Shown: positions 10,971 to 22,937 of the stretch, one piece after another
Layout: each line of letters begins with the position of its first letter
How positions within the stretch are numbered: the first letter of the stretch is position 1
Assembly: GCA_951230915.1 (NCBI GenBank)
Contig: OX579638.1
Span: 26,306,696 to 26,370,695 of the forward strand
Direction of reading: 5' to 3'
Length of the DNA stretch: 64,000 bases
Source of the DNA: Antitrichia curtipendula
Lineage: Eukaryota > Streptophyta > Bryopsida > Hypnales > Leucodontaceae
Notes under the pieces: model-generated
The model's database searches: none
What the model was told of the DNA's origin: nothing
Seen by the model: the letters and a program-made list of their open reading frames with translations, nothing else
Translations under genes and position numbers: made by a program

Positions 10971-12863
10971 AAAAGAGCTTTGGGATTGCGGTTCATGGGG
11001 GGGGTCTTCACAGATTGGGGGAAATGGTCCTGGTAAATAATTGTTATGAGCTTGGATAAGTCTCATTCCAATGTATAGATTTTGCATCATTTGACCAAAG
11101 GAAACCGAAGATTGTGCTGGAATCAACTACTGTATTGGCATGTTGTAAGAAAATTTGATACAATTCGGTTCACTTTAGAGTTGGCTCATACAAGTAGTGG
11201 TTGCAATATGGGATTTGTACAAAACTCGCATTCATGGCTGTAGACCGTGTTATTGTATGGTTACTCTGGCACTGTAGTTAGTACTTTCAACTAAGAATAG
11301 AATTAAGTAAGTGAGTAATTTTAAGGCTTTTATTGTAGTTATTTGCCAACCACAAAATAAAATTCCATGACTTTTTGTTTGATTTGATTAGTTTGGTCAG
11401 AAAAGAAAGTACGAAAGGTTCAAATACGTAGTTTATAAGGGCTTAGAAATTGAATGTAAATTTGAATTTGCAAGATTGCAAATTTGCACACAACTTTCAA
11501 AGTCGGATGATTCATGATCAACTTTCAATCCCCATCTCTTATTCTATAGTTGAAGAGTGGGATGTATAGTAGAGACACTCATCGCCAACAAGCGATGCAT
11601 ATCTAACTTGTAGGGTGCAGCTATTTCCAACCAAGGTTGAAACAGGTTTCCAACCAAAGTTGGAACAAGTTTCCAACTAAAGTTTGGAATGTGATTTTTT
11701 CTCCTTGCAAGGTTGTAACTATATAGTTATAACACATGTCCTAATGTAATGAGCAAGAAAGTAAGAAATAATGAGACAAAATGTAATTATGGAATGATCA
11801 GAATTGGAAGACTCTATACATTGGATATGGATTGAGGCCAACTTTTGACTTCCAAAATCCTTAGTAATTTGAATTCAAGGAAAAAAATCATGGCCATACA
11901 GATCATTTCTATCTTTCTACAGGGCAGAAAATTAGAAAATTTATATTGCTCCAGAACATGCGTGTAATTGCTTAAAAGGTCAACTATGGGTGGTTCTGCC
12001 ATACCCACATTGACTATTATTTACTCGAATAGGAGGTCAAAGGAAAACATAACATTAAAAGTAGAGTTGGAAATAGAGTACCAATGATTGACGGTAGGGA
12101 CAGCCATAATCAAACATGTTGAAACAAATACAATGAGCACTCAAACGATAGATGACACATGATCAATGGGTTCCTTTTCCGAGGGCATTTGCACTGCATA
12201 CCCGGAGAAAAGCCTCGGCACCGGTATTGACCAGTCCCGGCATTCCATTCGCTTTGGAGTACCGGGACGACGACGACTAGTCTCTCAACAAACCCGAGTT
12301 TTTTTTCCACTCTTGATTCAGCCTTCTTAAATTCAATTTCCGGGGCTCACTTGGATGATGCCGTTTCTGTACCCTAGTGATGGATGCATTGCAGATGCTT
12401 TGACGGTTTACCATACCTTCCGTCCCCATTTATGCTCATATTTTCCATGCACATAATTAACCAAAGTTGATAGTGGGTGCTCAGACCTTAGCAGTTAATC
12501 CAATTACTAGAATCATAGCACTGTCAGCAAGTGTCTAAAATATAGAATACTAATTCGAGTGGCTCCTCACAGTCAATGATTACAAAACCGATAACACAAG
12601 CCCAAAAGCTAAGCAACCTGAACATCCAACGTATGCAAACACAAACTCAGACTTTCAGAAAGCGACATCAAAGGAAATAAGGAAGCATGGCACTCGGAAC
12701 ACATAAGAAGATCGAGAAAACGAATTTTTTAAGGAAAAGTCAGAAGCCAAACATAAAACGCAAGTTCCTAAAAAAAGCCTGGATTCACCTAACAAACCTC
12801 AAATGAATCCACCGGGGACTAGAATTCTTCCCGCCTAGAACATTTCAGGGGCACCGTCCCAGC
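10846..12863. other. Intergenic space between convergent PLC and eS24 genes
   Basis: This holds the 3' flanks of both genes. Besides the telomere-like tract it contains a 23-bp tandem repeat at about 11626-11690 and a short GC-richer patch at about 12163-12290 with no recognisable coding content. No further gene is visible. Confidence 0.5.
11626..11690. repeat. Three-copy tandem repeat of a palindromic 23-mer
   Basis: Three successive units resemble GTTTCCAACCAAAGTTGGAA. Each contains TTCCAAC and its inverse GTTGGAA around a short centre, so each can form a small hairpin. The third unit is diverged. Confidence 0.6.
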
Positions 12864-13878
12864 TTACTTCTTCTTCTTGGCATCTCCAGCCGCCTTTGCC
12901 TGCAACCAAATCCATCCAACATGCGAGCTCTTAGAATTTTTCGACCAATCAAGATTGAAAAAGTTCATAATCCAGCACGTTCATTGTGTATCTTGTGTTC
13001 TTTTGCTTCTATTGCATACAACCAGAAAGCGGGGTTTCAGTCCATGATCTAGGGTCGAAGAGGGAGACTGCAAATATGTCACTGCATTGCATTAGAGAGC
13101 GCACTTCCACAGGCAACTCTAGTCATTAGACATGCCATTTAGACCATCACGTACCTTCTTCACACCCCTGATCTTCTTGGAACGGTTCTTCCGCTCCTTA
13201 ATCTGCTTCCTGGACTTCTCCACCTTGGTCGCCAGTCCATTCTGCAATTACACCCAAATCCAGAACATCGGTACCGTACTAGAGCCTATATTTTCCGTCA
13301 CAAGCAACTCTCCATCCAAACTCTCGATCGAACGTAAAGCCGGTAACTCAACGAATGACACTACGGGAACTTAAAGTAGAAAATTACCCTAATGAGCCTG
13401 TACTTGGGCTCGTATTTCTTCGCAGAGTCCACAGAATCGTAAATGAGGCCAAAGCCCGTAGACTTGCCACCTCCGAATTGCGTCCTGAAGCCAAACACGA
13501 AGATAGACTGGGGATCCCGCACCTCGTACAGCTTGGTCAGTTTCTCCTTCAACTCAGCCTGTGCAAAAAATTCGAACTTCAGCTCCTCTGCCACCCAAAA
13601 CTTTAACCTAAACAAATTCAAATATGTACCGAATTCCACCAAAGGACTCACCTTCGACACATTGGCACGACCGGGGTGAAGCACATCGATGACCTGCACA
13701 ACATCGCCGTCGCATCGTCAAAACCGAGAGTAACCCTAAACCTACAAACCCCAGGAATGGAATGGAAATTCGAATCAAGCGATGGTCTCTGTAGCTAGAT
13801 GCTTACAAACTGCTTGCGGGCCAACAGCCTGTTGGTCATGAACTTCCTCGTGCGCACGGTGCACGCCTTTTCCGCCAT
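12864..13878 (-). CDS. RPS24: 40S ribosomal protein eS24 (5 exons, 135 aa)
   Basis: Structural protein of the cytosolic small ribosomal subunit. In coding order the exons are 13807-13878, 13652-13693, 13388-13558, 13155-13241 and 12864-12899, all GT/AG and all phase 0, giving 135 residues; the family is normally about 130-135. It starts [13 protein letters not shown], has the family signature region [22 protein letters not shown] (split here only for description, residues about 59-80), and ends in a Lys-rich tail (GDAKKKK). The gene is convergent with PLC. The start codon is the first ATG of the conserved N-terminus. A telo-box lies about 100 bp upstream, as expected for a plant ribosomal protein gene. 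Confidence 0.97.
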
Positions 13879-13980
13879 CGCTGCAAGCAGGGGCTCCGCT
13901 TGCGGTGCAGCAAAGAGAACGAAATGCACACAAAAGAGGGCGATCAAAGAGCTTGGAGTTGCACTAGACTCCCGACCCGC

Positions 13981-13989
13981 AAACCCTAA
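13981..13989. promoter_or_regulatory. Telo-box in eS24 promoter
   Basis: AAACCCTAA lies about 103 bp upstream of the eS24 start codon. Telo-boxes (AAACCCTA) are a known shared element of plant ribosomal protein and other translation-gene promoters. No convincing TATA box is visible close by. Confidence 0.6.
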
Positions 13990-14029
13990 TTTGCCGTGGG
14001 TACCATACTTTTATGTCCCAATTTGACGT

Positions 14030-17000
14030 CAACACCCAAATTTTGTGTGCCGGGACACTGAACGCTCTCCAATTGCACTGCGTCTGCCGGGATAACTGCA
14101 CCCTGAGGGGACACCCAAAACCGTCACTTTTTCTACCGTGGACTGTTTCTATTATTAGACTGCTAAAATTTTATTATATTTTCTGATTGGCAAGTGATAG
14201 GAGATTTCAATGCATATTGTATATTGAGATTTCAATTTCTATTTGGATATCGTATGCAAAAGTTATAAAGAGTCAGGTTTTTTTTGCATTAGATTTTCTA
14301 AAACCATTTTTTCAAGAACAGGTACATATTAATTTAGGAAATGCACATATAGCGAGCATCTCATCAAATGGTGCTTCTAGGCACCTAGCACATTTAGGTG
14401 TCCCTACTTTCTAACAACTTTGACATGTCCAATTAAATTTGCCTCTCATTGATGCTTAAACATCACAATTTTTGAAAATACACTAGAAGAATATCCTCAA
14501 GCAACTTTAAAATGGTTAAGCAACTCAAATTAAACTATATAGTATCATCCATTAAGTTAGGCTCTTTGATTGTGTTGTTTTGTTTGTTATGTTGAGATCT
14601 CCTAGACCATTCGTCCCCCATTTGTATTCTTGGTACCGTAAGAAAGTCCTCAGCAAGGAGGGGTGCATGGATTTTTGTTTCGTGGCATTTGGATGTACTA
14701 TGTGAAAGTTATGGATTTTTGAGTTATTTTTTTATTAAAAATTGAATTAAATTATTTTTTACTTTGGAAAAACAGGGGGATATTATGTTATACTTTGGGC
14801 CAATGACATAGGGCTACACTAATAGTAATGAAATCAAATAGGAATGCAATTACTTATACCTCATTGTTTTGTGGAAGACAAAAAATACAAATCATAAAGT
14901 TAAATGGAACTATAGCTAGAAAAAAGATTTGGATGATTGCATGTATTGAATGAAATTTGTGTGTGCAAAGCCTTGGACTTAATCGGTCGTAGAATATATC
15001 CTATTCAATTGACTTACAAAGTACAATAAGTCTGCAAAACCAACGCTTACCATAGCACATTTTTGTTATAAGACAAATCTTTTTGCTAAACCATAAAATT
15101 GCACAAATTGTTTGGTTTGCTACTAAAATAGTTCAATAGAAAATATTTAAAGTGACACATCATATTGGTATTCAACATGAGAGATTATTAGGATATAAAA
15201 AACAAATGTGCAATTAAAAAGTACACAAGTCAAGGATTTGAAGCAACAACTCATTGAGGTTGTAATGATAATTATATCTAACCATTTGACTAGCAACTTG
15301 ATCATTAGGCAATTCAATTCATTATTTATATTTTTTTCATTTCAATTGTGTACTTGATGAAGATATTGTATCCAATGTACATTGTTTTTTTTCTCATAGG
15401 ATATGTTACAATTTTAAATTAACCTTAAATAATATATATCCAAAGTTGTCCTAGTTGCAACCTTAGATTGCAACCTAAACAAGATATGTCCTTTGAATCT
15501 TAAATATTACCAACTCCAAATAAGATATCTCTTACAGTTATATATCATTTAGAGTAGAGACTTTAGCCAATTTGTGTCTCAATTTGTCCAAGTTAGAGCT
15601 TTAGATGGCAAACTTAAACAAGACGTATTCTTGTGATCCTCTATATCATCTAAAGCACAAACTTTAGACCAATTGGGTCCTCTACAGCACCCCTAGACAA
15701 GATATGTTCCAATTTGTCCCACCTACAACCCTACTCTACCAACACATATTTTGGGGGGGGGTATCCTCACAACCACATGAAGTGATATAAAAGTATATTG
15801 CAGACTTTAATTCTAATAGATGTTGTGACTTTTGGCTCCACTCTCAAGTTCTTTATTAATTCTCTTGACCAAAAACTAATGGTTGCATGGTATCTAGAAC
15901 AAAAAACATTGTACTAGAAATCCTTACGCAACCTTTTAGAGGGTTTATTTTTTTCTAATGCAAGACATGTCTACTAACTCTTGTTTGACATATAAAGCAG
16001 GACTTCAAACAAGAATTGATAAAATTTGTTCTAGTTGCAACTCTAGATTGTGACCCTAAAGAAGATATATTTCCTAAATCTTATATATCATCTAGAAAAG
16101 TGACCTTCAACAAAGATATTCCTATAAGCTATCTAGAACAAGATATGTCTTCTAGACCATATATGTCATTTGGTCCAACGACTCTAAACAAGGTATGTCT
16201 TCTAATCCTTGTATGCCATTTAGCTTGATGACTCTAGAGAAGATATATGTATTCTAGACCCTATATGTCATCTAGAACAACGACTATAGGAGATATCCTA
16301 TTTAAAAATATTATATTTAAAAAAATATTAATTTGAAATTGATATCCTATTTAAAAAAAATATTAATTTACAAATGAAAAAAAATATCTCAAATATTTTT
16401 CTTAGTCTTATACAAATATTTTTCTAGAATCTTAACTCATGTATAACTAATATTAAGTAAAGAAGATGATTAATTATATCTTGGATATATCTTTCTTGGA
16501 ACATAAAGTTAATTACATTAAAAACTATGACTCTTTAGAACAAGTTGTATTTTTGAATAATGCAGAAGCAATCTTTACGAAACAAAACTATAAAGCCTTG
16601 AATTGAAATACAAAACTTGTAGATCTTTCTTCCTTCTAATTACTGCTACTTTTTTTAATTCAAATATTGATAGCTATTAAGTATGTAAGAAAATCGTATT
16701 ATTCTAGTGCCCACAATGGTACAAAAAAATTACATTCAATCTCTACAAAACCTCAAGATAGTTTGAATTTTCAAAAATGTAAAGATGTATTATGTGGTGC
16801 AATTCAGAGGGATAATCTAATGATGACTTTCAAACAAAAATTATAAGCAAAAGATCATGTCCATATATTTGAATCTACCATTGCATTAACAAATGCTTAT
16901 AAATAAGTGAATTGAAGTCCAAAATTCAAATCTTTGATTATGAATTTGATTGTGAATTGAACACTAGTGATTTTCACAAGATTCTTTTTTATATGTGTTT

Positions 17001-18080
17001 ATATAGAATAAAATTCCTAACTAATGATTTATAAAAAATTTCATATTTCTTATTTATTGCATGTAGTTTTGAAAGGTTGTTTTTATATAAAATCAATCTT
17101 TGAGGTAAAACATACATGAGCTCTTGAACACTAAAATATATTCAAAAATGAGTTTTGAATATAAATATTAAAAAACAAACACAAAAATCTAAAAATATTG
17201 GATGGATGAATCTAAAATTGAATATGTCTATCGACTAAACTAAGGCTTCAATAGAAAATAATAATAAAAAATGACTCACTTGTGTGATCCATAGGATGTT
17301 ATATGGTATGCGTTGTAAATTTTTAGTAAATATAATTTGGTAACTTAATGCAAATGAAACTTTTAAAGCAATATTTGTAGAAAGGGAAGGAAAACTTTTA
17401 TCTCATCTTAAGACTTAGATGAAACAAGAGTGTTGTGATAGTCATTCAATCAATTTAAAATCTTTTCATACAAAAAAAGCAAGAATGAATTGAGATTCAT
17501 ACTTAATTGAATAGATTCAAGTATTGAAAACCATTCCTAACATTAATTTAAATGTCCCATAAGCTATGTGGATGTAAACATTGATGCAAATATAGTTGTC
17601 AAAAATTAGTATATTGATAAGGAATGACGGCTTGAAAATATTGAGATTTATTGATAATCTTGATTATATACAAACAAGGGTGTGTTTTTCTAGTCACACA
17701 TAGGTATATTGTAATTGAGATCAGGTGAAGTCCAAGAATAGCATCTCAATATTGTATGTCGGTGTTATTGATAAGAATTCAAAGTTGAACCATTCAAATT
17801 CTCTAATCCATGTCCTAATTTCAAAATCCAAGTGTCAAATATTTTGCAATGTATATCTATTTATTATCTAAAATAGGAGACATTTATGAGTTTGAGCTGA
17901 AAATTAGCTAATGCTATTTTTACTATAAAAAAAAGTACAAAAGTATTATTTTTAGATACATTTTTCAGATTTTTTTTTACATTTAAAAAAAATAAAATTG
18001 ACTACCATTCCGTTACAATGTTAACAAAAATGATGAAAGAAAGTGGGTAAGCATGTTTAAAAGAACACTATTTAAAAAAA
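14030..18080. other. AT-rich gene-free region
   Basis: No gene is visible on either strand. The only structure I can support is the degenerate minisatellite at about 15430-16310. The rest is AT-rich with many homopolymer runs, including a run of nine G at about 15755-15763. Confidence 0.5.
15430..16310. repeat. Degenerate minisatellite (AAGATATGT...TCATCTAG units)
   Basis: Blocks like GACTCTAAACAAGGTATGTC, followed about 20 bp later by ATATGTCATCTAG or ATATCATCTAG, recur roughly every 50-70 bp, most clearly at 16020-16290 and more diverged at 15430-15740. The units vary in length and sequence. There is no coding capacity. Confidence 0.55.
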
Positions 18081-18088
18081 TATATATA
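18081..18088 (+). promoter_or_regulatory. Probable TATA box of the PRA1 gene
   Basis: TATATATA lies about 30 bp before an abrupt change from AT-rich to GC- and pyrimidine-rich DNA. The following leader (about 18115-18599, near 485 nt) contains no ATG before the annotated start, which supports a start of transcription near 18110-18120. Confidence 0.5.
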
Positions 18089-18599
18089 GGGAAATTGTCA
18101 CTCACGAAAGGTTGGTTGCCTTGAACGCCAAGTCAACCTCCATTGACTACCCAAACCACACACTCGAGAGCTTTCTATTGATCGACGGTGATCTTTGTAT
18201 TTGCAGCTTCTTCTCCTTCTCCCTGTCGTTCTCCTTCCCCTGCGTCTTTCGCAGCGTCGGAATCTCTCGGTGCTTGACGCGTCGTCGCCGTGACCTCTCA
18301 TCGCTCACGTTGTGCGATTCCGCTGTGCGCTGTCGATTCGGCCAATTCCAAGTCTGCGTCCTGGCGTGGAGTTTTGAGAGAGATCGAGGTGGACTAGGGT
18401 TTCGTCTGACGTTAGGGTTTTGTCGAGAAGGTGGAAAGTCGGACACTGCGTACCATTTTTGAGACCATTTTTGAATCAATTTCCTGGTGCTTGATCGACC
18501 TGACTTGGAGGAGAGGGCGGTGGAGGAGCTTAGATTTCGTGTTGGAGTGCGCTTTTTTTTTTCGGAAAGCGATTTTGGTGATTTTGGTGGTAGGGGACC

Positions 18600-21467
18600 A
18601 TGGATTGGAGCAATGTGACGATAGATGAGCTCGTGGATGCCTTGAAGGAGGTGGAGTGGTCGCAACCGCCTCGTCCACTGGCAGAGTTTTTCGCCAAATT
18701 CACCGTTCCCAAGTCGCAGTCGAAATGGGATGGGCGATTCAAGTGCAACATGTACTAGTAAGATCTTCTTGCCCTTTCACTTGTTATTGAAGTTTAGAAG
18801 ATTTGTTCTCTTCTACACGTGGTGCATGGAATAGGTAGATTCGGGTATAAATTTCCTCTTTTACGCTGAAGATCCGCTTTTCTCTGCACGAAAGCGGAGC
18901 TACCCGGTAGGAAACAGGAAGGTTTGCCCATGGAGAGGGGTCTTGAAGGAGCTCTCCGTAAAGACTAGAGCTACTACGGATGTGAATTGGATTTAGGTTG
19001 CGAGATTGGCGGCAGTTCATCTGCTACCTTCCAGTAAATTAGTGTGAGATCTTTTTTTTTCGCAACTTTCTTCTGGTCTTCACTGGGGTTGTAGTTCGCG
19101 AACAGGTAACTTCTGTGTTGACGTTTTAAGATTAGTTTTTTCAAACATTTTAGATTAACTTCAGTATGCACTTTGAGGAATTGAGAGCATCTCAATTTCT
19201 GTGTCTGTCGTGATGTCAGAAATCTACCAACTGTGGTACATTATCTGGAACTCATGCTGAGTTTCTCAATTTAAAATTTTAAGAATTTTACAGTGGTATC
19301 AATTCTTACCCTCCTAGATTATACCAGATGATGATATTGTTTGGACTATTCTACAGGGCTGACTCTTGCTTCTTTGAGAGAACTGAGATTTTCGTCGCCA
19401 TGCATTTGCCGTTAGCCCATTTATTTTAGCAGTTTTGAACAATTCATATGAGAATTTTTATTTCTTCAAATTTTATTTTTTTAACCAACCATGCAAATTT
19501 CTTCACTAATTTAATGATATAAAGGTTTCCCCAATTTGAATTATACATTCCACAATATGATCCATCAAAATGGTGATTTGAAATCCATGAATCCTTCGTC
19601 CTTAAAGGGTTAATCTCGCAATAGACTGTAGTTCCAAATAGGATCAAAGTTGCACTTGATATTAGCAAGGATCATGGCTCTGAAGGTTAATTGATTATCT
19701 GAAGTTGTCTCGGTACATTGGCCCGAGGCCCGAAGATGAATGATTTAATTTAGCAATTCGATGATGGGACATTTTAATTAAATGCAAATTATTATGTTAT
19801 GGATGCTTTTGCATCTTACGGTTGAGTGTAATCTTCGTGGGTGTCATGATTTCATGCTCGTTTTTTATGTCTGTGCTGGCCGTATTAATTACTAACATTC
19901 TTGTTTTTGTGACGCAGCTATCGCACAAATTACTTTGTTCTGTTGACTCTTGTTCTTGGTAAGTCATTCTGCGTGATGACGTTTAATCGCTTATCTGTAA
20001 CGCTATTGCTAGTAAATATTAAATTGTTGATTTCACAGTTACTCTAGAGTGTTTCTGCAAATTGCTTCAGAGTATTCTACGTCTCATTGTTGTGAAATAT
20101 TTCTTTAATGTGTATTACAAGTCGCAGAGCAATAGTTTTGATTCTCTTTCACAAAGTTGATGCTAATCATTTTGTAGTTTTTCAATTTTTCAACTGTCAT
20201 CTCTATTGTTTTTGTACAGTGATTGCCTTTGTACGAAATCCATTGGCATTGGTGGCGGTGTTTCTCACATCTCTCAATCTAGCTTGTCTCAACGATAGGT
20301 AAGGCATCATATGACATTATTTCCGAGCAATACCGTACTGTTCCCCGCTTCTTATGTTATGTCCGCGCTTTTCTACAAGCTGAGTATTTGCTTCTCTTGA
20401 CCAATGGAATGAGAAAATGTAGTGCGGTTGATACGTTGTAATCTTGAATAAAACCCCTTGGTAAGTGACTGCAGGACGCCTTCGACTTATTTATTGCTTA
20501 TTTAGTGTGTTTATGCATGTAGCATATGTCGTCGGGTTAATTGAAGGTCATTGTTTCATATGTGTTTGGTGGGTTGCAGTTTTGCCGTGACGCTAAGTGA
20601 AAAATTGACAAGGACTGTCAGGAGAATTTCTCCTCCACTTGCTCACAAGCTGCGTGCCCCTGTCTCGTAAGTACTATTTCTTCCCTCATTAATGAATCTT
20701 ATGCCTCTTCTCTTGTGAATATTTTACTACTCGTATCACTTCGTCCATATCAAGTATGGATATGGCAGGGGAAATATGATTTTAGAATTCTGATACATGG
20801 TTGATGTGTAGGACGGGAACACGAGGGCGTCCCTTGAAAGGCACGGTTTATATCTGTGGTCGTGATCGCCGTCTCTTCGTCGGTTGCTTGGGATTCGGTA
20901 CGTGGAAGGAAATCACTCGCGTTTGTTTTTTAATTGTAGCAGAAATGTCATGGGTTTGGGGAAGTACAATCTCATGAGTGCTTGTCTTCCGTTTTTCTTC
21001 CAGGAATAGACTGAGGAAATCAGTAACCTGTGAATTTACTTCTAATATAGTAGGCAGATTTGGCTCTTGGTGGTAGTTTGACTGACGTTGATTTGGTTCT
21101 TGTCGTGCAGTTACCATTCTCTTATGGTGGTATTCTTCTGCAATCCTGACTATTCTTGGTTCTTTGATAATTGGAATTACCTGTAAGTGTTTCATACGCG
21201 TATGTTGATTTTTGGTGGTTTCTTGGATGCGCTGACTATGGAGGCATATTTGTAATTAGTATCCAGTGGATAGCACTAAGGTATTGTCTGGTTTATTTAT
21301 CGTTTTTGTTGAGATCAATGTTTCTTTTATTGACATGCATGCTGCCTGATGTGTGTGGTGCAGTGCCGTTTCTACATGCAAGTTTTCGTACTCCAAATTT
21401 GAAGGCTCGTTTGAACTCTTTCCGGGAGGAGTTCCGTGCAGTCTGGAGGGGCTACAGCGATGCCTAA
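18600..21467 (+). CDS. PRA1 family protein (7 exons, 208 aa)
   Basis: Prenylated Rab acceptor family membrane protein, acting in Rab-dependent traffic in the ER/Golgi/endosomal system. Exons: 18600-18757, 19918-19958, 20220-20298, 20580-20666, 20812-20897, 21111-21182, 21364-21467. All junctions are GT/AG and the frame is unbroken. The N-terminus begins MDWSNVTIDELVDALKEVEW. A first hydrophobic pair of segments lies at about residues 57-90 and a second at about 142-182, the usual PRA1 layout, joined by a basic loop. The C-terminus LHASFRTPNLKARLNSFREE strongly matches plant PRA1 group A proteins. The ATG sits in a good context (ACCATGG) and is the first one downstream of the TATA box. Confidence 0.95.
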
Positions 21468-22040
21468 TACTCTAATCGTTGAGATGTTTAATAACAGGCA
21501 ATACGTTATATTAGCTTCTTTCTTAGCTGTGGAGGAACAGTAGCAGCCTTGGAGTGCGAGCTCAAAGACTTGAAGCTTCGCTCTGCTTTGCACCTCTACT
21601 ATCCTACCTGTTTTGGAATCTATAGAACTGCCAGCAAACTCGTGGCAATCTGTTGTAATTTTCTAGTTGTCATTTCTAATGCATGTGTTTCGTAGTAAGA
21701 ATTCACCATTGTACTGGGTATTGTCCATGGGTTTTCTCGTGGTGTATGCCAACTACTGTGTATCCACATTTTAACCAGATATTATCTACTAAAGTATGGG
21801 CACCCCTTGTCTACCCATCGCTAAAATATGATCGTGATTGGTGAAGGAATGCATGGTTAACCATCTATAAGTTACAGAAAGTCATTTAAGGTAAGGAGGT
21901 GCAGAAATTGTCCATTTAAGAGTATTTTAAGAGTATGTGACTTAGGATTTATTCTATTTGGATCAAAGCATTTTCTAACAAATTTTCAGGGAAAGAAGAG
22001 AGGGAGACATCTATTACAATATGATTTGTAATTTTTGGAC
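21468..22040. other. 3' flank of the PRA1 gene
   Basis: Transcribed 3' sequence probably extends some 200-250 bp past the stop. Beyond that the DNA becomes AT-rich and I see nothing in it. Confidence 0.4.
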
Positions 22041-22937
22041 TTAACCCCTAAAGGATTATTGTGCTTACAGGCCCAAAATTGCTTCAAAATACTTGTCTCC
22101 AAAGCAAGGTTAAAATCTTCATCAATATTTATTTTTTAACAAAGCCAACCATATGATCTTTTGATTAACTACATTTGTAGTTCAAGTACATTGTACCAAA
22201 ATTTTAGAGTGAATATCCTCATTGATTGCAAGTTCAATGTAGGTTTTTCTAGTGCTTTCAAAAGGTGAAATTTTGTCTTTTAACATTTTTAGGAAAAAAC
22301 ATGTATGTCCTATAACTTGCGCATTTTAGTCAATATGTTGGAAAACGGGTTGAAAATAAATATTAAAAAGTTTAACCAAAAAAGCTGTCATATTCATTTA
22401 AAAATAAAAATTTAAGCGGAAGGTGTTCATGAATGAAAGATATAACTATTATGCTAATAACTTTTGGAAGAAAGTGAGAAATGCTAATTCCAATGGTAAG
22501 GATATTTTAGTAAACAATTGATATCTTTTATTTTTATTTTTATTTTAAAAATTTGAAAATTGAGAGTAAAAGATGACTTCATATGTTTTTTCTACCTTTA
22601 GTGCCCGTAAAATAAAACTCTTCATAACTTTTACCTCTTTTTTGGAATTCAATGGTTTAATTTTTTTTGAGTAGGTATTCATCTACACAATTCCAAAAAG
22701 TTATTAATATTTTGTTAGAACATATTTTTTGTTGCCCGATTTGATAATGAAATTAAAAAAAACTTCTAACTTTTGCAATATTTATCGGAATGACATGAAA
22801 CAAAGCTTCACACATAGATTATAATGAGGAGCATTCATCCTAAAAAATTCATGCATAAATTCCAAATTATGAAGTCAACAAAGCCTGTCAAGTTTTTAGA
22901 AAGCCCAAAGTGGGCTCCTTGGTCCTTCAGGGGTTAA
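22041..22937. mobile_element. TTAA-flanked TIR element (copy A)
   Basis: The left end TTAACCCCTAAAGGA matches the reverse complement of the right end, TTAACCCCTGAAGGA. TTAA is outermost on both sides. The element is 897 bp with no coding frame. Its ends match copies at 52.6 and 59.6 kb. I treat it as a non-autonomous DNA transposon of the same family. Confidence 0.65.

Noticed and set aside
18112..18665. Open frames on both strands over the PRA1 leader
   Set aside because: The plus-strand one lacks an ATG and the minus-strand one is the complement of the GC-rich leader and first exon.
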